Source of the DNA: Fomes fomentarius
Taxonomy: Eukaryota; Basidiomycota; Agaricomycetes; Polyporales; Polyporaceae
Direction of reading: 5' to 3'
Assembly: GCA_022606135.1 (NCBI GenBank)
Contig: JABYQN010000002.1
Location: 3,782,001-3,846,000 of the forward strand
DNA: 64,000 bases
Below are positions 56,173 to 64,000 of the stretch, piece by piece. The position numbers and the translations under genes are program-made. Position 1 is the stretch's first letter; each line of letters starts with the position of its first letter. The notes beneath the pieces were generated by a model, which made no database searches, had not been told where the DNA came from, and saw nothing but the letters and a program-made list of their open reading frames with translations.

Positions 56173-57165
56173 ACCTTGACGACCACTTGACCAAGCTGCG
56201 GATTTCCCCTGCTGGGTTCCTCGAGTTGAAGAACGACTTGCAACCTCATTTGGCCAAGAACGACGGTCTCGGAGCAGATGGGCTCTGGTCTGCGGACATG
56301 CTTTATCGACATCTTCAGTTTCTCGAGGGTCTCGTTCCACGACAAGCAAGTTTCAACCATTCCCACATCATTGCCGGATGTAAGCTTATCACACGATTGT
56401 CTCTGTAGAATGAAGCCGCAGCGCGTCTGTGGATCAATGCTTTCTTCTACCGCGTTGCCTCGATGGCTCCAAATGGCACGAAAGTGGTCCTCAGTGTTGA
56501 ACAGGGCATCCCATCGGCCATCCTGTCAGACGAGAGTCCACCCGTGTCCGGATGTATCCATCATTGGGCGGCCATAGCGACATCCCCTCTACAGGTCGGT
56601 GCGTCGCCTTCGTGTGTTATCTAAGTACTCCTCCTCAACTCTCTGCAGCGCGGTTCCTGAAATATCCTCGTGTGGGAGACCTGCAATCGGAGGATTCTAC
56701 GTTTTTCGTTTCAGAAGCCAAGGGTCCCAATCAACTTCTCGAAAGCCACGTTTCCCAGGCTATCTGTGAGATGTATGGGTGCGCAAGGACTGTGGGGTGA
56801 GTGTATCTTCGAATCCACGTACGTCGCACCGTTCATCGTTCGGCAGGAAAAATACGATTCGCGGAGTTTTGACCAATGGACGCGGTTGGATCTTCCTCGT
56901 CCTCACACTCAATAGTGATGGAGGCGGCACCTACCTACAATCCAATGAGATCTCCACGCACTATCAGGACTCGCTCTCAAGAGCGGCAGTCTCCGTAGTC
57001 TCTTCGATTATCGCAAATTGGGTATGACTCACCGAATGCTGTCCAAACCCGGAAGCGTAGCTGATTCTTCCTCCGCCGGCATTAGATCACACATAGCCAC
57101 GAAGGCCTCGGTGCTGACGATGCTTACTTTACATCCGCAGTCCTTTGACATGGCGTTCCCCACTT
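56173..57165 (+). pseudogene. Dispersed PD-(D/E)XK-like gene, copy 3, exons 2 onward
   Basis: The best-kept copy of the family: 'DDHLTKLRISPAGFLELKND', 'LGADGLWSADMLYRHLQ' and an intron near 56380-56410. Then 'LWINAFFYRVASMAPNGT', another intron near 56600-56655, then 'SEDSTFFVSEAKGPN' and 'QAICEMYGCARTVG' (56690-56800), and 'GALTNG' with 'IFLVLTLNSDGGGTYLQSN'. Asp-x6-Glu-Ala-Lys is retained. Exon 1 is missing on this strand; it lies inverted at 57898-58116. Without a start the copy is probably not expressed as a full protein. Confidence 0.6.
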
Positions 57166-57897
57166 ATCTTGTGGTCTCGTACCCCATCGTTGTAACGTGT
57201 ACCCGACATACACACATCCTGACCAGGCATTTAATGACAAGCGGAACAGGGAGGCGCGCTAGATCATCCAAGCGCTGAGCGCCCATCCCAAAGGTGGAGC
57301 CGGAACGTCCCTGTCTTCCCGCCGGGATGGAGGCAATCCGGGCCTTCGTCAAAGGACCACTGGGTGCAGGGCAGGATAATCCTGGCCAGACTATCGTAAG
57401 ATTCCTGTCAAAGAAGGGTGAAAACTTTACAGTAACATCGTAAAGACTATTGTAAACATTTTTGTACTATTGTTCTAAAACAGTCCTTTGTTGTAGAGCT
57501 GGTGTAAAGGACTACAAAAAGCTTCACAATAGTCACTCATGACTACCGTGATACTTTTCGCTCTTCTTTCACGATAACTTTACAATGTTCTGAAGCAGAT
57601 TATTCAGTCATGCACCTAGTGGATGTGTCGACCGAGGATCCGGACATCTGCTGCCGGCACTGCGGCTGGATATGGTGAAGGAGACTAAACTTTGTGGCAA
57701 TGACATTAACGAGCAAAGGAGTGTAGTGTGCAATTGTTTCATACAAGGGGTTTGTACTTATGATGATAATATATAATATCCGGGAGTCGATGGAGAGAGT
57801 GGTGTTTCCGCCTGATTCGGAGCCATGCTTGAGGACTCGTAGCTCTGGTTCAACGTGTCAGATAGAACGGTTGATAGATAGGTTGAGCTGCAAGTAC
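57166..57897. other. AT-rich spacer between inverted gene halves
   Basis: Contains several CTTTACA/TGTAAAG motifs in both orientations between 57420 and 57595, which could be a decayed MITE. The last 55 bases match, in inverted orientation, the first intron of the nuclease-like family. Confidence 0.4.
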
Positions 57898-58116
57898 CTC
57901 ATGTAGAGAGTCAACGTCAACTTTGGATTGCAGCCATTGGAGAATGCCCTCCAGCTTCTCGTGAAACGTAGGCTCATCCTCCTCCGCCTCCTCCGTGTTC
58001 AGTGCCTGATCCTGACGTGACCGTTTTGCTACCAAACCTTTGATGGCCAGTTCGGCTACGATGTACTCCGCACTGGTCATGCCAGAACTACGCCGTCGTT
58101 TACGTTCAGAGGGCAT
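57898..58116 (-). pseudogene. Inverted exon 1 of the PD-(D/E)XK-like family
   Basis: An open 73-codon exon starts 'MPSERKRRRSSGMTSAEY' at 58116, continues 'ALNTEEAEEDEPTFHEKLEG' and ends at a donor site GTACTTG. It is the intact counterpart of the frameshifted exon 1 at 5582. After the intron (acceptor CCAG near 57846) the sequence diverges from exon 2 after 'YESSSM'. It is therefore separated from exons 2 onward (56173-57165), which lie on the opposite strand. Confidence 0.6.
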
Positions 58117-58763
58117 AATAGGTGGTCAGATAGGAAGAACGAAGCGAACCAGACAAATGACGTGAGTCCAGCCCCGCGGATAGTAGGGGACCACTTAGCC
58201 GAGATTAGATTATGATGACTGCCATTTTTCCACGCCACATTTACGCCTTTGAGATTCGAGTCGCGGATTGAACTCTAACTACTATGCACAGTGGGCACAG
58301 GTCCAAGGGCCCTCTAGTAGGTTTAATTCTACCTTTATTAATATTGTTGACACTGGCATGCCGACGGTTGCGCCTCCTTCGCTAGTAGGGTTCATGGTTG
58401 ACCTATAGTCGGCTCGGCGGGGCCGCACGTCCATACATGCTGCCAGGGTCCGGACATCAAGGACCATATGGGCGGGACGTACCGATGACTCAACGTCCCA
58501 ACATCGGGCATATACGAGTAAAAGGTAACATTCTGTTCTTGCATATACTCCGAGTCGTATTCCAATACGATACGCTGACCCTGCCAGCGGCGACACTGTC
58601 CATCACGAAGGTACCAGTATGGCTATTCTGTACAATGGCGATCCCTTGCTGTCAGTTTCGTTATGGAAAGTGTGAGGTTCGAGGCCAACCGACGACGAAG
58701 TATATATAAGAAACCGGGTGTTGTCCAAACCAGAACAGTCCCATCTTTCCCTAGACCACTCAG
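58117..58763. other. Intergenic with TATA box
   Basis: TATATATAAG near 58700 precedes the small ORF at 58764. No other feature recognised. Confidence 0.4.
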
Positions 58764-59322
58764 TATGCCAGAGTCACCGACGATGAACCGCAACGACGAC
58801 CAGCACCTCACTGTCTCGGCTGTCGTGTCATCCATGGCCGGTGACCAGAGCCCTCTCTCGAGGTTGGTGTTGTGACCAGTTCATGCGCTCTTCGGGCTCC
58901 GGCTGACAGTAGTAATGTGTGCAGCTCCTCGAATGAGGGCTTTGAGTTGCCAGTCAACGTGACTGGTAGTGACGGTCAACTTGTCCTTATCTTGTCCTTG
59001 GCTCCGGCATCGATGTGCCTAGGTAAGTAAGTGCTCGTGTCTCTAGCGAGTGCCGCCTGCTCCGACGTTGATTGTCATACATAGTATGCTCCGTGATGGC
59101 GATGAAGACGAAGGCTGGTTCGTCCCGAGGGGTGGTCAGGACGCCGGCAGGGCTACTGCCCCCAAGCCTAAGTCGAAGGATGTCCAGATCATGGCAGACA
59201 AGTCGAAGAAGAAGAAGGATGCGACGAAGCTCGAGAACGAGGAGGATGAGGATGAGGAGGTCGAAGAGGCCGAAGAAGATGGAGGGAGCAAGAAGGTCAA
59301 GAACGCGAAGAACTTGAAGTAG
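58764..59322 (+). CDS. Small spliced gene for a charged protein, structure uncertain
   Basis: ATG at 58764 about 60 bases after a TATA box opens 'MPESPTMNRNDDQHLTVSAV'. A likely intron (GTTGGT to GTGCAG, about 50 bases) leads to 'SSSNEGFELPVNVTGSDGQL'. A second intron (GTAAGT to CATAG) leads to the last exon, which reads acidic ('DGDEDEGWFVPRGGQD', 'LENEEDEDEEVEEAEEDGG', stop at 59320-59322) in one frame and basic in another. My splice choice delivers the basic frame, whereas composition favours the acidic one, so at least one junction is wrong. No family recognised. Confidence 0.35.
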
Positions 59323-60022
59323 GAGTATGACGACTCGCACTCCTAATTGCGCATGATACCCTGGTGTATGAACATCAACAGTTTGCGGACGCGTAGCATG
59401 ATACCCGGACAATTGTTGGCTTGGATCTTTGTAGCTCAGACTGCGTTGACGCCGTTCGTGAGCAACGTGACATGACTCATCCCTCCCCCTGATTGTGCTG
59501 CGCTCATGCACGATCTCGGCAGCTGCATAATACAGAGCAGAATGTAAGAACGGATAGAGCGGAGAAGGAGGAATCCTGCGGGAAGCGCTGGAAAACCCCC
59601 AGGACTCGCCCGGAGCCTGAAGGTTTACCGATGCTCGAAGATGGCGGGAGGGTGGTGAAAATGGCCGCCCGGAAATCTTGGCTAGGATTATTTGAGGGCA
59701 AAAGGATACCCTATTGGATACATTGTGCCGCGTTTCTCATCGAACGCCTGGTTAGGACGTCCGTGGACCGTATGTATATCGTTTCTATACTTACTCGAGA
59801 ATATGTCTATAACGCTATGCTACCCTGATGAGGGGTCGAACTCGAGCACACGTAATCACGCAGGGGATGTTTGTGAATCTATGGTTATATTCGCATCTAC
59901 GCTCGCATCCATGTACCATCATCAACGACGGTGCCCGCAACCGTGACGTCGATGGTTGTTTTGGTTTTGCTGGGTGTACATGTGCATGCATGGCGAAAGA
60001 GATCTCGGCGCCGGCCGCCAGA
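59323..60022. other. Intergenic; right part belongs to K3 duplicated block
   Basis: No gene supported in the first 500 bases. From about 59839 the sequence is the duplicated 3' flank of K3. Confidence 0.4.
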
Positions 60023-61395
60023 TCAAAGAAACACTGGCTGGTCCGAAGGGGTGGTGGGATAGTAGTGCTCGCGGAATTTCTCCGACATACGGTCGTAGTC
60101 CTCCAGCCAGCGAGCCTCCATGGCTCGAGGGGACAAGAACACGGTGGTGGTGTATGATGATGGGTCTGCGGAGGCACCATCGGCGACCGGCGCCGCATAG
60201 ACGGTGTTGGCGCTCCAGGCGGAGAGACAGGAGTGCGAGCTTGAGTCCGTGAAGAGGTAGTGGGACTCCTCCTTGCCAGCAGCGGCGTGCATGTGCTCCA
60301 GAGCGGGAGGCGTGAAGTACGACGCTTTAGTGCACTCCGGCTCCTGGTAGGCGTACTGGTGGGGTTGGGCGTACACCTGCAGCTGTGGCTGCTGGTGGTG
60401 ATACGCCTCTGCGTACTTCTTGTTCGTGATGTCAACCGCGGCCATGGTCGCAGTCGGCGCACGGAAGAACGTGTCGACCTCCAGCACCATCTTGCGCAGC
60501 ATCGGGAGTGAGATCCGGTGGAGCGGGCTCAGCGTGAAGATGCTGAGCAGGATGGAGTACGCGCCCTCGGACATCGGCAGCGAGTCGTACAGGAACTTCG
60601 GGTCCTCGCAGAACCGCGCGAAGTTCTTGTCCTTGATCGACGCCTCCTCCCATGGGTTCATGCTGCCGATCATGTTCACCAACATCACCCCCAGCCCCCA
60701 GACGTCGTTTGAGGGCGCACAGTAGGGTTGCGGACCAGCGCACTCTGCAGAAGGAAGAAGTAAGAAGGAAACACAGGTCAGGATCGAGCAGGGAGGAAAT
60801 AGTAGGAGAAGGCGCACTTACCGGGAGCCATATAATGCAGAGTACCACACCTGAAACTGTCCACTATGTGCTCGTTCGTCGCGATACCGAAGTCGGCGAG
60901 GTATATCTGCGACCCGTCCTTGCTCAGCAGGACGTTCTCCGGCTTGAGATCGCGGTGCGCGATCCCGGCATCATGGCACGCCTGCACCGCGTCGATGAGC
61001 GAGACGAACGCGGACCGGAGGAGATTGTCGTTGTACATGTACATCTGCCCCTGACAGATCTGTTCGTACATGTCTCCCCCAGAGTGGTAGTCGAGGACGA
61101 TGCACAGGTACTCATCGTCCTCGTACACATCGCGGAGGCCCACGATGTTCGGGTGGTGGGAGACGACGGCGTGGAATGCGACCTCGCGGTGGAACATCTC
61201 GATCTCGTGGGGCTGCCGGCCGACCTTTGGGATGACTTTGACGGCGCGGTAGGGGTCCTCGGTAGGGCTGGCGCGGAGGTCGACAGCCTGGTAGACGACG
61301 CCGAAGGTGCCCGTTCCGATGAGTTTGCGAAGGTAGTAGCGGTCATCAACGGCACAGCCGCTGAGGTTGGGGAGGCGGACGACGGAGGACGACAT
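60023..61395 (-). CDS. Serine/threonine protein kinase K3
   Basis: Two exons, 61395-60822 and 60744-60023 (431 residues), with a 77-base intron at the same site as K1 and K2. The protein is almost identical to K2 over the kinase domain ('LIGTGTFGVVYQA', 'HRDLKPENVLLS', 'LADFGIA', 'MAPECAGPQPYC'). It has a few changes in the Gln/Tyr-rich tail ('YHHQQPQLQVYAQPHQ') and a two-residue-shifted linker ('LEHMHAAAGKEESHYLF' against 'VEDLHPAARKEESHYLF'). All catalytic residues are kept and no stop is present, so both duplicates seem functional. Confidence 0.9.
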
Positions 61396-61435
61396 GACAG
61401 TGACTGAATACTGAGGTGGGTGAATGATGATGTGT

Positions 61436-61497
61436 GTTCACCTGGAACGACGGAGTATGTTCACCTGGAACGACGAAGGAGTATGTTCACCTGGAAC
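61436..61497 (-). repeat. Three-copy GTTCCAGGTGAAC leader array of K3
   Basis: Exact copies at 61436-61448, 61459-61471 and 61485-61497. K3 has one more unit than its duplicate K2, so copy number has changed since the duplication. Confidence 0.85.
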
Positions 61498-61539
61498 GAT
61501 GAGGATGATGGGGGGACTTGGGAGGCCAGAGGGCCTCTT

Positions 61540-61547
61540 CTTATATA
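61540..61547 (-). promoter_or_regulatory. TATA box of kinase K3
   Basis: TATATAAG on the minus strand, about 145 bases before the ATG. Confidence 0.7.
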
Positions 61548-61981
61548 CACAATCAGCTTCAGAGAGACAGGCAGAACTCGAATTAATGCGGACGGATAGA
61601 CTCACAGCCACAGATACATCCTACTGGGAAATGGTTGCGATTCGGCCTTGGGTCCAACATTCCGAAGCGCGGGTAGCATATCCGCTGCATTACTTCCTAA
61701 TTTCAGACAGGGGGCTGGAGGCCTAGGCTCTGACATTAATAAGCCCAGTCGAAATTGGGCCAGTTCATGATTGCGGCTAGTCGAACCTTCCTTTCATGAG
61801 ACGTCAGGTCACGACGTTCGACAGTAAGGAAAGTGATGTTCATCTAGCATCATTAGTCGTATACCTACAACCACGATCAGTATCCATCTGAGAGAGTACC
61901 ATAGGTGAGACAAGACTTACCGGACATTCCTAGTCTCGTCCTATAGTGTGCAGGGACGTTACGGCAAGGTTATAGGCTTGG

Positions 61982-62806
61982 GCTGTGTCTCATACACAAC
62001 TAGAACTAGAAAGAAGCTCGGAACGTTGCCGCACGGCATCTATAGGGTGTAGCCCAAGCAGTAGAAATTCAAGATGCAGAACGCGGGGGGATGACACCTG
62101 AATGAACCTCCGTGATGCACGCCTATTCACGGAGAAACCTGGACGGCAACGGGTGTCAGTTCGACCAGAGCTTTTTTTACAGCGAAACATATTTGTGCAC
62201 CTGTATCATTGCTTCGTGGGAGCCCTCCGATTTGATGTAGTTGCTTGCACGATCCAATGAGGTCTTCCGAACTGGCTAACAACTGACGAAGAAGCATCTT
62301 CTTGGCCGACGGCCTTCATTGGGCGCATACATACAAGCCGGATATCATCGTTCAATCTTGAGTACGGGGCCACGACCATCTATGAAACTTCAAGTTCAAG
62401 GCCTCACCGTGCGTAAACCTGTCAGTGCCCCCAACTTGAAGAGTGGTCGAATGTAGCTGGGGTGTGCTAGCGTCTCCGGTCTAGGTGTATCCTCTTGCGG
62501 GACATTAGCCACAGTGACGATTCTTGCGTAAAATCCAACATGATGTGCCTCACTATGCATAAAGGGAGATTGCAGGACCTTGCCATGCTCTGAATAGATG
62601 GATGGTGAAGAAGTTCAAGTCAGCGTCTAATCTGGGGGAGTGAAAGAGTAGATTGAATGAGGGCGTCTATCCTATCCATGCAAGATAGTAGATCTCGCTG
62701 TCGATATAATCCTCGCTCTCCATACATTCACTTCTCAGAGCTGCTTTCACATCTCTCACCACACCCTCCATCTTCAATCTCTGGCGAACCCCACGAAGTC
62801 ATCGTG
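61982..62806. other. Intergenic upstream of adenosine kinase
   Basis: About 820 bases without a supported gene. TGCATAAAGG near 62560 is a weak candidate core element, some 245 bases before the start codon. Confidence 0.4.
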
Positions 62807-64000
62807 ATGTCCTCCGAGTCTACCTACCAGCTGTTTGCTCTGGGCAACCCCTTGCTCGACATTCAGGTCACGAACGGCGAGGAGCTCCTCAAGAAGTACG
62901 ATCTCAAGGCCAATGATGCTATTCTTGCGGAGGAAAAGCACCAGGCCATGTAAGTCCCATCGATATCCAATTACTCCACCGTCTTAGCGTAAACTTCTGC
63001 TCCAGCTACCGCGAAATTGTAGAGAACTACAAGGTCACATACGTCGCAGGCGGCGCGGCACAGAACGCGGCGCGCGGTGCAGCGGTACGCGTTCCCAGCA
63101 CTCGTGTCCCCCTCCTAAGAGCTGACACACAGATTCCCATCCGTATTCGTATTTACACACAAAGTACGTCCTGCCCCCACACTCGGTGGTCTATGCGGGG
63201 AGCGTCGGCGACGACGACCTCGCGGAGCAGCTCAAGGCGGCGAACAAGCGCGAGGGTCTTGACCAAGTCTACCAGGTGACGAAGGGCGAGAAGACGGGCG
63301 CGTGCGCGGTCATCATCACCGGCCACCATCGCTCGCTCGTCACGACACTCGCCGCGGCGGAGAAGTTCGACAAGGCTCACCTGTCCTCGCCCGAGGTCGC
63401 GCCTCTCGTGGAGGCCGCGAAGGTATTCTACGTTGAGGGCTACTTCCTCACGCACGGCACCGAGTCTGCGCTCGAGGTTGCGAAGAAGGCGTCCGAGGCG
63501 GGCAAGGTACGTTCCTTGTATCTGTATCTCACCCACGCATCGCGCCTGATCATCCGATCCTCGCACCATGTAGATCTTCGTTCTCAACCTCTCCGCGCCC
63601 TTCATTCCGCAATTCTTCGCCGTGCAACTGCAGCAGATCCTCCCATACGTTGACGTCGTCATCGGAAACGAAGCCGAGGCCGAAGCATGGGGTAGTGCGA
63701 ACGGCGTCCCGGACAGCAAAGACCTGACCGCCATCGCGCGCGCGATCGCCGCCCAGCCAAAATCGAACGCGTCCCGCCCGCGCACAGTCGTCATCACCCA
63801 CGGCGCGAAGGCGACGACGGTCGTGACCTCGACCGACCCGGAAAACCCAAAGGTCTACCCCGTCACCCCGCTCAAGGACGAGGATATCGTGGACACGAAC
63901 GGGGCTGGAGACGCGTTTGCTGGCGGTTTCCTGGGTGGCCTTGTGCTCGGCAAGTCCATCGATGAGTCTGTCGAGGCCGGCCACAAGCTCGGTGCGATGA
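62807..64000 (+). CDS. Adenosine kinase, cut by window end
   Basis: Phosphorylates adenosine to AMP with ATP (purine salvage, and removal of the adenosine made by the methylation cycle); cytosolic PfkB/ribokinase fold. Exons: 62807-62949, 63006-63084, 63165-63506 and 63574 to beyond the window, all junctions GT-AG and in frame. Motifs: 'LFALGNPLLDIQVT' at the N-terminus, 'VAGGAAQNAARGAA|YVLPP', 'VGDDDLAEQLKAANKREGL', 'VFYVEGYFLT', 'NLSAPFIPQFF', 'VVIGNEAEAEAW', and the ATP/anion-hole signature 'DTNGAGDAFAGGFLGGLVLG' with the catalytic Asp. 314 residues are visible; only the last few dozen are missing. The ATG at 62807 matches the usual short N-terminus. Confidence 0.92.

Larger units (their letters stand above)
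59839..61981. repeat. Segmental duplication, copy containing kinase K3
   Basis: Counterpart of 33751-35880 in the same orientation, about 26.1 kb away. It includes the gene, leader array, promoter and upstream sequence. Confidence 0.85.

Noticed and set aside
58670..58690. GGTTCGAGGCC as a tRNA B box
   Set aside because: Flanking bases do not form a T stem, and no A box or acceptor stem is found upstream.

Overview
This is a nuclear window from a filamentous fungus, almost certainly an agaricomycete basidiomycete and perhaps a polypore. The evidence is dense multi-exon genes with GT-AG introns of about 50-75 bases, GC-rich coding sequence, a fungal-type RAPTOR, dynactin p150 and ABCA-type transporter, several paralogue families that look basidiomycete-specific, and nested LTR elements. 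I had no database; names rest on motifs I can read and on family knowledge.

The left two thirds (1-33.5 kb) is mostly gene space. It holds a decayed protein-kinase-like gene (-), two tandem dienelactone-hydrolase genes (+), a decayed copy of a dispersed PD-(D/E)XK-like gene, a Ser/Thr kinase K1 (+), a full-size ABCA-type transporter (+) and a small acidic protein (+). These are followed by dynactin p150Glued (-), RAPTOR/Kog1 (+, sharing a roughly 450-base upstream region with dynactin) and two related multi-pass membrane proteins (+). RAPTOR (TORC1), p150Glued (dynein cargo transport) and adenosine kinase (right edge) are conserved housekeeping genes; nothing suggests one pathway cluster.

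From 33.7 to 62.0 kb the window is a transposon-rich island bracketed by two same-orientation copies (about 2.1 kb each) of a kinase gene, K2 and K3. Inside lie an RNA-ligase gene fragment, two more copies of the PD-(D/E)XK-like gene, and a non-LTR retrotransposon remnant. That remnant is split by a Tc1/mariner-like MITE (TA duplication) and a 2.36 kb non-autonomous LTR element (TSD AGGAG). It is then cut off by a 10.9 kb Ty3/gypsy chromovirus whose 5' LTR is itself split by a 4.7 kb Ty1/copia element (TSD TTAGT). Tandem exon-like modules and noncoding sequence follow, up to K3.

Points I consider most worth a second look: (i) the three kinase genes share a 5'-leader array of a 13-base inverted-repeat motif, GTTCCAGGTGAAC, ten copies in all, each placed between TATA box and start codon; (ii) the chromovirus has a 13-base complementarity between its primer-binding site and a sequence just after its own TATA box, the hallmark of Tf1-type self-priming; (iii) the copia element has LTRs differing at one of 234 positions, yet its reading frame carries six stops, all explicable as C-to-T or G-to-A transitions; (iv) the dispersed PD-(D/E)XK-like family appears three times in 52 kb. 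The right edge carries adenosine kinase, cut by the window end.
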